Shown here piece after piece: positions 45,363-58,195 of a stretch of 64,000 nucleotides of DNA. The position numbers and the translations under genes were made by a program. Below the pieces are notes generated by a model, which worked only from the letters and a program-made list of their open reading frames with translations, did not search any database and was not told the origin of the DNA. Each line of letters starts with the position of its first letter. The stretch's first letter is position 1. Source of the DNA: Clonostachys chloroleuca (taxonomy: Eukaryota > Ascomycota > Sordariomycetes > Hypocreales > Bionectriaceae); assembly GCA_037952775.1 (NCBI GenBank), contig JBANAY010000003.1:33108001-33172000 (forward strand), in the 5' to 3' direction.

Positions 45363-47182
45363 ATGTCGAACCTCTTCTCTGGCATGTAAGTTTATTTCCT
45401 CATTGGCTCGTGGTTCTAGTCGCATCTCGTGCTGGATCATCCCCATCATGTTCATGTCCGCCCGCCAGCCAGGAGCCTCTCTCTCAGGGGAGGGTCCATC
45501 GTCAGCTTATGTCGCGTGCTCCGTCAACCTCCAAAATTGGAGTCGCTACCACGTACTTGGCAGCAAGCTACTAGGCTAGTCTATCTCGGCAGTTCGCATG
45601 GGAAGCCCGGTGTTCTGTTCTGCCCTTTGCTGGCCTCGTTTTTCAGCCCTGCGGTGCTGGGTGCTCAACTCAATTGGGCTCGGGGCTACATACCTTTTTC
45701 AATAATGGCCGCGCGTTATAGAGATATCCTTGCCTGGCAGCTCGTGAGAGATCAATGTGCGGCAAAAGGATGGCGCATAGAGGCTCATGGCTATATATGA
45801 TAGTTCAGTATGGCCACTGGCTTGGTCATGCGACCTTTGAAGATGGTACTGAGACTTGCACATCTTTGCAATGACTTCATCCGTCCACCGGGTAGAGAAT
45901 CATACCAAGTGGTGTGTGCCTGGAATTTCACTGCGAGTGCAGAGCGTTGTATTCTCTAAATACACAGCACTGGCCCGGTGGTTGGCCGGTATCGGTTGAC
46001 ATCCATACCACTCCTGTCTTCATATGTCCCGTTTCCCCTTTTGATCCATATATGTGTTTGCAACATTCTAACAGTTCACTCTAGTAACGCCCGTTTCCGA
46101 GGAGGCTCAGGCAGGGCGGCAGGCCCGCAGAAGAGTCCTACGACTCCTACAGCCCCTCTGCCGGAGCAACTGCCTCCACAGCTCCCGCCTGCAACGACAA
46201 CAACTGCCCCAAAGCTTTCACCCTTACCAAACTCACCCTCACTGGCACAGACAATTGGCATGGAGCAAAATGGAGACGAAATCCTTGCGTCCTATCATCT
46301 ACCCCGACCATTACCGCTTTGGCTCAATCCAAAGTATGCTAAGCACATTGTCAAGGGTAACTTCATGACGTTGAGTGCTCGCCCTAAAACTGTTGAACAG
46401 GGAGAATGGATTGCGCATCAAGGTATGGATGGTCCGTATGTTCCTCGTCCACTTTTGTTGTTGACAAAATATAGTTGTTGAGCATTACCGCAACCTTTGG
46501 AATTTTGTCCGTGTTCTCCACGAGAAGGAAGATAGTGGTGCTACGATCTGCAATTCATCAACTTGCCCACGAATGTCGGCGGGAGCGTGAGTTATTGGAG
46601 GCTTCCTCAATTTGCGATCTCGGTGCGGCCTATCTAACTTTGAAAAATAGAAATCACTCCTTTACCTGGCTGAATAGCCGGCGCGAGCCAGTAGAGCTCC
46701 CAGCTTACGAATACATGACGTTGATGCAGAGATGGATCTCTGGAAAGATTGACGATACGAACATCTTTCCCACGGACTCATCTGGTGTGTCGTACGCTCA
46801 TAACCCGTCCATGAGCGCGCCCCTGAATCCCGGAGAGCCTGACTGGGTGGGAAAGAGATCCGGCTTTCCGGAGAAATTCATTGACGTGTGTCAAATGATC
46901 TTCCGTCAGATGTTCCGCGTCTATGCCCACCTCTATTGGGCTCACTTTACCGAGCCCTTCTACCACCTTGATCTTGAGAAGTCTCTCAACAGTTGCTTCT
47001 CCCACTTTATCCTCACGGCCACTGCCTTGGATATGCTGAAGCCCCAGGAGCTGGAACCGATGCAGCCCCTCGTGGATCTTTGGGCCGCTAGCGGAACTTT
47101 CCCACCCGAGTCGAAGGCATACGAATACGCAAATGTCAAGGCTGGAGAACGGCTTTTACAAGCTGCCGGGGTGTCAAATTAA
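45363..47182 (+). CDS. MOB2: MOB2-type NDR/LATS kinase activator
   Basis: Mob1/phocein family adaptor that binds the N-terminal region of NDR kinases (Cbk1/COT-1 type) to control polarity, septation and hyphal tip growth. Exons 45363-45385, 46085-46422, 46475-46586 and 46651-47182 give 334 residues. The start MSNLFSG, then INARFRGG and a Pro-rich linker of about 50 residues, are typical of fungal Mob2. The Mob domain runs from about 80. Zinc-site residues are visible as CNSSTCPRMSA with later His residues in the YAHLYWAHF segment. Other blocks are NLWNFVRVLHEKEDS, HSFTWLNSRREPVELPAYEY and SCFSHFILTA. Assignment to Mob2 over Mob1 rests on the opening and linker. The first intron is 699 nt and splits the protein after seven complete codons. 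Confidence 0.9.
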
Positions 47183-47586
47183 TTAATGTAAATTAGGTCT
47201 ATTTACAAAGGAGTATATTGGGTGTCGGTTGGGGTTGGAAATCAACAAGAAAGTAAAATAAAGTTCCGAAAAAATAAGTACCTAGGGACCAGGGCGTTAA
47301 GGCCTCAAGTCGCCGAATTTAGATATTCACGGGCAATCACGCGTTGGAGTTTTGGTCCCGCAAAGTGATTGTGACCCAACGGGAAACCAGAGGGCTGGGA
47401 CGTTCAGTCAACAACAGTGCAACATGCCAATACATTGAACGACCTGACAAATTTCTAGCCAGTCTGGTTTGTTTCATGCACGCAGTGACAGTGTACCTTT
47501 CTTTGATCGAGTCTGGCAGTCCGGAAGGCCTGGTTCTTGACAAATGATGTGTTCATGTCAAGCTTCCTTCGGCCATGGATCCAGAG
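47183..47586. other. Intergenic, convergent 3' regions
   Basis: A 404-bp spacer between the MOB2 stop and the stop of the DUF3237 gene. It should carry both 3' UTRs; it is AT-rich near 47183-47280. Confidence 0.55.
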
Positions 47587-48293
47587 TCAATACATGGCCA
47601 TACACGCAGCCGCCACCTCGCTTATCTTGTATTCGACTATAGTGGGCGCATTCGCCTCTACTATGAACCGCCCGGAACCAACATACACTCTGTCTTCGAT
47701 GGGCCGTAGGAAAGCGTCCTCGGTCTCGAATCTGACCTGCACAACTGAGGAAGCCGGTTAGCTATCGGCTCATCCTGTGTCATACCGCAATGTCATGTAC
47801 GAGAGAGAGAGGTAGCTCAACTCACAGGCGTTGCCAAACCCCGTCGTCGTCGCATTCCCGTCACCCCGGATGACCCTCCCCGCGTCCCCCGTGACGTCCA
47901 CGATGCCACTGTAACTGAAGCGGACGAGACTGCCATTCTCATCGTTCCGCGCCGTGCTCGTGACTTCCAGCCGGACGTGCCGGCCGTCGTGGTCGCGCCG
48001 GAGGTAGTCGCTGCCGTGGACAAAGGTGGCCCGGAGGAGGAAAGGGTACCCTGGCTCCGAGACGATGCCGCCTCTGTTGGGGAGGAAGGGGATGTTGAGG
48101 AGGTCGTGGGATATCGCGAGGGGGGCGTCGATGTGGATCTGGTGAGGGCTGTTTAGCATACGCTACTCCGGATTGCATTTTCCCAGTAGGAAGATTGGTT
48201 CTAGTTGTATATCCCATCATAGAGAACCTGCCAGGAGAAACTCACATGCGCAGTGAAGGCCGGTATCAACACGGGGAAGTTGGAGAACCTCAT
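47587..48293 (-). CDS. DUF3237 domain protein
   Basis: Small beta-barrel-like DUF3237 protein of 172 residues from three exons, 48293-48246, 48138-47826 and 47744-47587. Landmarks are LIPAFTAHI at the start, GGIVSEPGYPFLLRATFVHG with SDYLRRDHDGRHVRLEV, RFSYSGIVDVTG, TTTGFGNA and FVQVRFETED, and the family's end motif VGSGRFIVE followed by IVEYKISEV. No signal peptide or membrane helix is seen. No enzymatic role is established for the family. The second splice uses the upstream of two close AG acceptors (47745-47746), since only that choice keeps the FETED frame. Confidence 0.8.
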
Positions 48294-51200
48294 ATCGCAG
48301 GTTTGTCGTCTCCTGGAACCATCCGTCGCTGCGAGAATCGACGAGTGAACGGAATAAGAGTTCAACAGTAGTTCACGGTGAACCCACAATCCAGGCTTTC
48401 AACCAGAACCCAAACTTGACGGGAGGGGTGGCATGTTGGTATTCTTGTTCCCGTTGATCAGCTTTTTATCCATCTCCTCCGCAGCGGCTCTTGCCACGTA
48501 CGTCCAAGTTGCCGCAAACTGTCGGCTTCAAGCGAGGCGTGTTCTCGGAAAGCGCAGCACATGCGGAACCAATCCGACGACCTACCTTTTGTGTGTGAGA
48601 TCATCTCATCCCCCTTCGACACGTTATATAAACGATGTGCAACGCATTCTCTGCTCGAGAAATCATAATCGTTCGTCGGTACAGGGAGCAACTCATTTGG
48701 AGGTCAACAACCGAATTGTACTCATCGACATCAATCTGGAGTCTTGGATAAAGTCTTGATATTTCTCGGAATACCCTCATGAATCTCTCACGGAGCGACC
48801 ATGAGTGCGCTTTGACCGAACTATGGGGAAAGATATTACTGAGTGTCCTCTTCATACGCGGCTTTGGGGAACTTGCTTGCCTACCACAGACAGCTTGCCA
48901 CATCCTGTGATCAGATCGAACTTAGGTCTGAACTCACTTGCGGGTGCAATCTATCATCTCATGTCACTCTCAGGAGAGCACACTGCGCTCAGCACACCGA
49001 CAGCCAGTCATACTCTACGACGAATCCCACGGTTCTACAGGGAATATATCTGATATCCCGGGACCGACATGGTGCATGTTGCGAGAACAGAGTAACCACA
49101 GAACGCAGATACGGCAGCACTCTTGGGACCGCCTCATCCGATCTCACAGGTTTCCGCAGCAGCTCTGTCAAATTAGACTCCTCTCCAATACATCCCGAGA
49201 TGGGGTGTACAATAACTTTGTGCCACCAAAACTCGGCCCGAGAGGCCCATGACCTCCCAATATTAGCAGCTGTTTATTTTACTTACAGGAGGGGTCTCCG
49301 TCTGCGCATAACGTTGGCATGCGGCCGCTCTGCCTCCGAGAACGAAAAGACTGCACTCATGTTGAACTGGGACCCATTCGGAGGGTGAGTGTAGGGGGGC
49401 TGGTGAGTTGCAGGTTTCCCTCAGCTGGCGGTGGTCGAATGCAGCTCGAGCAATGCATTGCGTTCCCTGGGGGTAGTTCGATGGCAGGAATGCAAGCAGT
49501 AGTGCGAGAACATGATCAAGCGAGCGAGGATGCCGGCTTGCCACTTGCTTTTGGTGCAACCTTTCCGGTGGTTGCCTAGAATCAGGAACGTAGTCATCTC
49601 CATGCCACCATTTCCGAGGAAAAAGCAAAAGCATCAGAGTCGTTCAGCATCTTCAGCTCTCATCAGCTACTCACACGCCCGGATGGTTCGAAGTGGCCTA
49701 CGATCAGCAGGTTCAATGCAGACTCATTGCCAATAGTTGGCGCAATGTTATGCTGCCTTTAACGAACTGCCTTGATGATCATAGTCGCGATGCAATTAGA
49801 AGCGGAGCGGTTACGTAGGCTCATAATAGTGAAATTGAATATTAAGCGAACGTATAAACCCACATGGCGGAAGATATGATCAATGCTTCGCATGGTGGGA
49901 ATGTACGTCATGTTGGAAATTGCATATCAAGCACCCTGGGATGATTTCGTTCCGTTCCTCCCCGGTTCGTAGGATTCACTGAACGTGATTTGCTCTACAA
50001 CTATTCATGATCATGGTTTAATTTCTTGGGGAAGGGTTTGGAGGAGGCTTGTGCATATGCAAGTCCACGTGAGCGTTCCACACGCTTAGAGATTGTCATG
50101 CCTCCTCGCAGCTGCAGCTGTATGTTTTCATGTGATGATTCGACAATGGCATCCGGAGTGGAAATGGTCAAAGAAACCTCGGCGAGGATCGAATGATCTT
50201 CCAGAGTTCTCGTCGCAAGGGCCTCCCTGCTTTACCCCAGCGCCACGAGCTTTGGCTTCGCAATTTGCCGGATAGACGAGTGGCAATAGCCTCAGCCGGG
50301 CGGGACACGCATAACATCTGAAGCGGCGCCCCCCATGAGATACGCGCAGACCAGGGAACATGGCTCCTGCAGATAGTTGCATCGTTTTTTTCCGGAGGCC
50401 ATGTAAAAATATCTGGCCCTGGCAGGCCCCTTCCTGACTCTTGATCGCGGGGCCCACCGCACCGGGAGGGTCGCATAATGAATGGCACGACACTTGTCAA
50501 TGCATAAGCTAGCCAGTATTTAGTCCGGTTCTGAGAGACTGTGGTGGACTTGTGGCGGGAAAAACTCGAGGTGGAAGAAAAAAAGCCATCAATAGTAGCC
50601 GAGCTATAAGGCTGTGGATCATCTGTGTCGAGATGCGGTTCGCTGCCTATTGGCCATCCGCTTTCCCCCGAGTTCACACACTCGTGTTTCCAGGACTTCA
50701 TGCTCGCCGGATAGCTTAAGGTAGTATTGACGCATTCATGAAACATGATCTCCTTGCAATGCCTCGCTGCCGCGCTTTCTGTGACGACAACTCCGGTCTG
50801 GAAGTGGTGAACCGGGATGTGACCTGCTCCAACATCCGCCGGTGCTTGGCTAGGAGCCCATCATGACGGAATCCGCCGACGAGACCACGGCAAAGATTGA
50901 AATGCCAGTTCATTGATTGGCTTGTGGGTTAGGTGGTCAGCTAGGCAATAATTCAGTATGATATTAAGTCGATGATGTAGGACCGGGTCACATAGAATAA
51001 GCTGTGGGTGATGTTGAGCTCACGAGGCCAGCCTCGCTAGATCCGATGCCCATAGCGTAGGCACGATAGGCGAGGCTACATACAAGGGAGAAAGATCGAT
51101 TGGAGCGTTATTGCCTTGGCGGCGCATGGGGGTTGAACTGGAGGGATATCAGTTCCGCAGTTGACGAATTTACAAAAACGATCGTAATGCATACACGGGA

Positions 51201-54200
51201 AGTTGGAAAGCTGGAGAGAGGCTGTGGGAGATCGGGGGCTGAAGATCCTGCGCCTGAGCCAATGTACATGAGAAAAATCTCGCCTATCGACAGCCATGCA
51301 TTGTCGATTGCCATGTTTCCGATGAGCGCGGGCAAGATGTGGCAGATCGGGGGGAGTGCAAACGACGCGGCCGACAGCTTGGGGTCCATTCTCGTCGCCC
51401 ACTAAAAATATTTTCTTTTTCCTGGACTTTGCCGCACGGCTGCTTGGGCTAAGGACCCTCTCCACCCGGAATATGGTAAGCAGTTACTGGAGGGCGTATG
51501 GCTTTCCCGCAGCCATGAGGCAGGCTTGCTGGGAGCAACACCAAGCTACCCCAGTGCATAGCTGAGGCATGCGAGTCCTGATCTTGGCCTTCCGGAGAAC
51601 GATTGGACGAGACAAGCTCACGAGCTTGAGGTTGGGCTAGTGAATGTTCATTGCACCGGGAAGGTAACCGGTCGACCGTATCGCCAAGTCTGAGTGGTCG
51701 TCACACCTGAGGATTGCATATCGAGGAGTGCCATCAGCCTGATATGATTTGCGTCCTCAGGGTTCGAAACGGGATACCCATATCGGGAAAGGAGGCAGTC
51801 AGTTGGTGCCCAACGAGACCAGATAATCATAATAATCACACGCGCTTTCAACGCGTAAAGTAGTTGGGCCACAGACAGGAGACGGCTGGACAAGCCGGAA
51901 ACACACCGACTTCGTAGGCGGCCGGCCCTCATGCGGCCATCCAGCACAGTGGAGCCGTCCGAGGCCCTGGTTGGATCACATTCTGGCCGTCGGGGGCGTC
52001 CGCATCCTATCATCACTAATAGTCACTGGATCGCTTCAGAACGTGCGTGATGAAATTCATGGGGATACCCATTCACGTTGCTGCATCGCCATGGCTCGTG
52101 CTCTCACATGCCTCGACGCCTGTCCGTGGGATTCGTAGGGAGCTGTGGCTTTGCAGGCGCCAAGGCGTCTTGGGCTCATCTATCAGAGTCAGTTAGCACT
52201 AGTGCTTTGAAATAGAAAAAAATGTCAGAGAAAAGAAAACGGAGGTCGCTGACAAACGTTACATTCATCGGACGATCACAATCGAGCCTCTGGAGCAAGG
52301 ATACACCCTCTTCGTCTTGCAGGTTAACAGAAAACAGGAGGGAGGTGGCTGGAGTGTGTGGAGAGTTGAGTCAAATACTAGTGCGGATGTACACTTGCAC
52401 CCGATTTGGGTGAAAAGATACCCGATCGGCTGACAGCTTCGCTCCCCCACCCACTGATATCCGGTTTGAGAAGGTCAAGGTCAGCTGGGTGATCCTGGGG
52501 GAAGCCAGGAAGAGCAATGGGGCTGCTGAGAATGTACTGTCTCACATCTGCTTAGTATCAATGGTATACCCTCCCTCACAAAGCGCTAGCAATGCAGCGC
52601 GAGAGATACCTAAACTAATGCCTCAGCTACATCTGTGTGGCTATCTTTTCTTAACCTCTCGGTTCGGAATTGGGAGCGAGGGAGGAGCCCCCTGCATCCC
52701 GAGATTTGTTCAGCCGGCAATTCATATGGCGGTATAGGGTGAGGTGATTTCCATTGACTGATTTGTGCAGGCCAGTACGTGATAACTTGGAAACAGGCCC
52801 TTTATTGCCGCCTGCTGGCAGCATGTGCCGCGGATGTATTGTCCAATGTATGATACCTGCGCGAATGGGGGATGAATGATGTGCGTGGGCCATCCACAGG
52901 AGTGGTCAGACCCTCCCATTCCCGACCTGCCCGGTGCCCCCCAGAAGAGCTCTATCTACCTATCGCGTCACTATCCAGTGCTCCTGTGACGCTGATGCAC
53001 CCGTTCGATGCGACCCCCAGCTGTCCCAGCTTCCCAGTCGAGCAGGGTATGAGCCCAGAAGAGAGTCGGGTCATCGCATATCGAGCCTTTTGCGATTTCG
53101 CGGTGAGAAAAATCAACAGAATAAAACATCAAGTAAAAACACCAGAAACCGTAGTCCCTGCCAGCGCTTATACGAGAAATTCTATATTTACAAAGCCCAA
53201 GCTGCTTAGCCTGCCTGGGTTGGCGGCGGTCAGAGTCATCCGTATCCACTGAAGAGGCTCAGTGCGGGTGAGCATCTATTGTTCGGGAGCGACATTGGCA
53301 GGCAGATGGAAACCTTAGTTTGAAGCAACAACGTCTGGCGCGTGCTGCGACGGCCGAAAAGTAAGCCTGCTGGGCGGCACCCAGACAATGATTAGCAGTG
53401 CCTACAGAGGACAGGCGGCCCTGCTGCCGCCCTGCCAAACCATTGGATGAAGGCTGCTGTTTGATCTTTTGGGGAGGAGACGCGCTGCGCGGACCCGGTA
53501 AAGTGTTCCTGCCTGCCCGAGAAGCACCTATTAGCTCCCTGAAGCACGGGAGGTACGTAATTCAGCTCGCTCTAGTGGTTGCTTGGTGTCCGTGCTACCT
53601 GCCCGTGAGCAAACAAAGCAAGGTAGCCTAAAGTACTGTCCTGCGTAAGGATGGGCATTAAGCTACCCTGCGGGTACATGGGCGGGATCTCCTAGCGGGC
53701 CGTTTCTGCCCAACCTCACTCTACCCCCTCCATCGACGCCCATCTCCACTCCTCTATTGCTCGTGCGAGTTCTGACCTGACTGGCAGTCCAGGCTGCCCT
53801 GCTCTCTGTCGACACCGCTAGCAGGCTTGGCCACACGACGCACACACATGGCCACAGGTCGAGACAGCTCGGGTAGGACCGCTGCCAAAGCTCACTGGCT
53901 GCCGCTTTTGGTTGCTTGGGCAATGTCACCAGGAACGTGGGGTTTAGCCTGTCTCTAGCCCTTCCCAAGTGGCAAGGAGAATGAAAGAGAAGAGTCATAC
54001 AGGAGCAGGACCAGAGTTGGCCGAGGCCTGGCGCCATAGCTAATGGGCCTACCGTCGACGGGGAAGCAGAGCCGGGACCAGTGGTGAGAGAAGATCACCA
54101 AACTGAAGCCTTTGGTAGAGAGAGCGGTCAGATGGGCCCAGTGCCCCTCCATCCCACCACCAAGCCTCGGAGACTCGTAATTGCCAATAAGGAGCATGCC

Positions 54201-56327
54201 ATCTGCCCTAACATGCCACTGGGTGTGCCACCTGAAAGGTTGAGACGCGGGTGCAAGTTCCTGGGTGTTGCGTGGGTGTGATGTTGTGACCACGAACCAG
54301 AGTTGTGAGCGTCACAGGTGTGGGCAGGTGTATGTGAGAGAGCCTGTAAGTGTGTGAGGGTATGTGTGATGGTAGTGTCTCTCCATCCAAGGGAGAGGAG
54401 AATCAGACGGTGACGGAGAGACTGCGATCGCAAGAGCCTTGGACAAGGCGAGCAAGGATGGCCATCGGTCCCATCGTCGATAACCACCGGCAAGCATCAA
54501 GCATATCTCATCGCTACCTGACGTCTCCTGCCTCGCAGGATCGACTATTTACTCTATGTGCTTATTACAGTCAATAGCTCTACATATTTCTGAGGCACAC
54601 ATTGTCGCGCACAGACCAAGCATATTTGACCCTGCTTCCCTCTGCCTCTAGTCGGGCTTCTTCTGACCACTCATAGCCCAGACAAAACAAGTTGTTGGGT
54701 CTGCAACGGGAGACCTGCTGCGAGCTTGCAAGTCGGAGCCCAAGGAGCGATCAGCACCAGTCATGGCTGCGGAAATCGGAGTGACCTATGAGTAACACCC
54801 GTCGCCATAGACCAGAGAGTCGGTGACGGGGTATCTGGCGGTCACTGGGCGGTGCTTCCTCGCGACACCCTCCCCAGGCCCATGGCCACACACGTGCATA
54901 CCTGGAACGATAGCATGTCGCTTTTAAGATGGCATTCCCCTAAACGCGGGTATCAAATAATATTGGATCATTAAGCAAGGAGAGAACGGGGTGTCCCGTT
55001 TGAAAGAGCAGGGAGCAAAAATAACAAAAAAGAAAAAAAAAGTTATACCACAGGTTTTTGTGGATATCCCTTCATCACCCGAGCCCATTAACTTGGATGG
55101 CCCAGGCACCCTGGCCAGTGCCCATGTATAATCTCGACCGCCTACATCGTACTCCACGTCCCACGCCCGGCCACCCATCAATGCCGGATACATAACCGTC
55201 CTGCCTTCCACCCTTCCCGCGTTTTTGCCTCCATCATCATCCTCAAAAAAGTGTTTAGTTGAATTTCTCTTCTCCCCCCAGACTCCTCCTCCTCGCTTGC
55301 TCCCAATTCTCGTGGGCCAGGCTCAAAACATCAGCAACGCCGACTAGCTATTACACTACTCGAGGTCTTCGTGGGTGTGTGTTTACATTTTATTGCTTAT
55401 TTGGAAATTCCCTTATTCATTTGTTTACTTATGAATCATTCTCCCTTTTTGCCCCTATCACTGCTTTCTTCCCCGCTGCCTTTTTTCTGCACTTTTTCCT
55501 TAGCCCTCCGCAACTTCCCGGGAGCTTGAAGGGCTTGAGCTGGTCGCATCTGGTGTGTATCTGTGTGTCTGTGTGCGCACCGTGGGATCCACTTTCTCGA
55601 CCTGCCTTGGAACAACTACCTCGCCCGCTGTGGGGGTACCATCCAACCAGAGGTACCATTCCCACCCCCATCGCTTCAGCCCAATCCCTCCATCTCGGCA
55701 TCACGAGTTGGATCGAGTCCTGGTGAGTAGCGCCTGCCTTTCCACCATTCCCCTCTTGGGGTCTTTCCCTTTTCGTTCCCGTCCTTGTCCTCACTCTGCC
55801 TCATACGTTCGTTGGCCCAGATGCACCTTCCCTCTTCCCACACCTTCCCCTCCCGACTTATAAGCATCTCCATGACCCATCTCTCTCCCGCTCTCCGTCC
55901 CTAGTCCATTGCCTCTCTGCCTTTGAGCAGCGTCATATCAGACCAGATCATCTTGCATCTTTGTTTATTTCTTTCTTATTTCATTCTTATCCCCGCCGCT
56001 CTTAATTCCTCACCTCAAGTTCGTATGGTCTTCTTGTCTTCCCGTCTTCAATCCCCACCTTACTTCACCCAGCTTCACTCACTCGCTGTCGCTGCCTGAT
56101 CCACACATATCACCTTCACCTTCTCAACATATATATCTCTTCCTTCTCCCATATCACCACATATCCCCCTTCTCAACCCCTCATCGACTCGAAACTGGCT
56201 TGACAACAGTCAACTGACTTCAAACCCTGCCTATCTCAGGCGTGCCAGTCTAAGCATCTGCTCCCATCAGACGCCAACCCCAAATTCTTGAGCTTCTGCT
56301 CAGCACAAATTCGCCCAGGCGCTAACC
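48294..56327. other. Eight-kilobase gene-poor tract upstream of the bZIP gene
   Basis: No recognisable gene in 8 kb. Open frames such as 48843-49388 (+), 50168-50746 (-) and 51076-51465 (-) have no family features. GT-rich simple sequence occurs around 54318-54372. The last kilobase (about 55250-56327) is strongly pyrimidine-rich on the plus strand and looks like a long leader of the bZIP gene. The rest may be its extended promoter or non-coding RNA genes. Confidence 0.5.
55250..56327 (+). promoter_or_regulatory. Long pyrimidine-rich leader with three upstream ORFs (bZIP gene)
   Basis: The plus strand here is C/T-rich, like a fungal core promoter and leader. Three ATG-initiated short frames precede the main start: 55431-55529 (32 aa), 55821-55904 (27 aa) and 56025-56099 (24 aa). 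All end before 56328. If the leader is transcribed whole and not spliced, they would restrain translation of the bZIP factor. The transcription start is not known. Confidence 0.4.
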
Positions 56328-58195
56328 ATGGTTACCTCGTTTGTGGCAAACATGCAGCCCCTCTACCGATCTGCTCTATCGGTAGACACACATCACGCTC
56401 ATAAGTTCTTCGAGGACGACGACAATAACGTGCTGGACGACAACATTCTCGATCAGAGCGCTGTTGACTCAACTCTCGAACTGTCACCTCAGATGCTCGA
56501 TAGCCGGAGAGAGTCTTTCGCTATTGGAGGTCCTTCACTCTTTTCTCCCAAGACAGACGATTGGCACTCGGTCGACATGCAGTCCGTTCCTTCCAACAAC
56601 CCCTTCTTCGACCACACCAGCAACAACTTCATGCGCCCTGAGCAGAACCACACCCTGGCGCCCCAAGCCAATGGGTGGAACCCATTCCCTCAGGTTGACG
56701 GCATCCAGCCAGAGTATGAAGCTAGCGCTGCCATGTTCAGGGCCATGCCAGGGCAGACTCCTTTCACCCACCCAGGCAACATGTTTGCGAGCCTCGCATC
56801 TCAAGCTCAGTCCATTCCTCCATCACCTCAGAAGGACTTCATCAGCAACGGTCAGATGGGCGGCAAGAAGACCCGACCAAGCAGCCCTGCAATCCGCTCT
56901 CACAATGACCTTCGTCGAGGTGATGGTATTCGTAAGAAGAATGCTCGATTCGAGATTCCTGCCGAGCGCAACCTCAGCAATATCGACCAGTTGATTGCTC
57001 AGTCTACCGATGAGGCCGAGGTCAAGGAGCTCAAGCAACAGAAGCGACTGCTTCGCAACAGACAAGCAGCGTAAGTCCCCAATCCAATTGTTCTCGTGTA
57101 AACCTGTCATATCTAACACTTGTTACTAGCCTTGACTCTCGCCAGCGAAAGAAGCAGCACACTGAGCGCCTCGAGGATGAGAAGAAGCAGTACACCGCTG
57201 TCATCACCGAGATGGAAGAAGAGATGAACGAGCTCAAGGCCAAGATGGACCAGCTTCTCCGAGAGAAGCAGAGCTACGTTGATTACGTTGAGACCTTGAC
57301 TCTGGAGCGGGATGAGATGATCCGATCCCACACCAACGAAACTGGTGAGCTGAGGAAGAAGATCGCCGTCCTCACTGATCATGTCCAGAACAACATGGGA
57401 AGCAGCGCCCCCAACACAGCCAATGGTTTCACCGGCGGCTACGGCGACATGGAAGACCTGACCATGAACGCGCCCTGGGAGCAGAACACCTTTGTCAACA
57501 ACTTCCCCATGGAGCCAGAGGTCAAGCAGGAGATGTCCATTGTCCCTGCCAAGAAGACCGAAGCCACCTTTGCTGGAGAAGGCGAAAAGTCAACTGGCCA
57601 GAATGGAGGTCTTCTCTTCATGCTCTTCCTCGTTGGTGCATTTGTTTTGTCTAGTCGCTCTACCCCGTCCATCCCTCGTGTGTCTGAGGATGTTCGAGCT
57701 GCGTCGGCCACTCTTCTCAACAATGTTCTGAAGGACGCCGGTGTTGGGTCGCAAACCACTACCATGCAAGCCCTTGCTCCCCAGCCTTCTGGCTCATGGT
57801 CCGACCCCAGCACTGGCGTTGCTTTGAATGACATCATGCCCGACTCAGTTGCTCCCTCTATGCTGGGCGAGCTCGGTGATTCTCTTACTCAGCCTACACA
57901 AGAACAGACTAACGAGCAGATCTTCTCCCTCTCCGCCCAACAATATAACGGGGTCATGGATCAGGACTTCATCCACAATGGAGCTCCAGAGAGGTTCAAT
58001 AGCCAGGGCCGACGCAACTTGGCCCAAGAACTTGCATCAATGAGAACCGCAATCAAACAAGACGGTGCCGCCGAGGTCTACACTCGTTCCCTGCTTTGGG
58101 ATCAGATTCCTCGAGACGTTGTACGAAATTTCGCCTCCATGGTCGCGGAAAGCAACAATGCGCAAAATGAGCAACGCAACGAAGCAATGACATAA
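56328..58195 (+). CDS. bZIP transcription factor with C-proximal membrane segment
   Basis: Two exons, 56328-57070 and 57130-58195, give 602 residues. The N-terminal 230 residues are polar with acidic patches, a likely activation region. The basic region LLRNRQAALDSRQRKK carries the bZIP signature with Asn at about 244 and Arg at 252, and the intron falls within it. A leucine zipper and extended coiled coil run to about 330. At about 408-424 lies a hydrophobic stretch (GLLFMLFLVGAFVLSS), followed by about 180 residues. A single helix after the zipper recalls ATF6/CREB3-type membrane-bound factors released by proteolysis; this is inference. The closest fungal name is not assigned. The start has a good context (ACCATGG). 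The leader may hold upstream ORFs. It converges on the Sel1-repeat gene. Confidence 0.9.

Noticed and set aside
50168..50746. 192-codon minus-strand open frame
   Set aside because: It has no recognisable domain, an irregular residue mix and no support from flanking splice signals. Chance is the better explanation.
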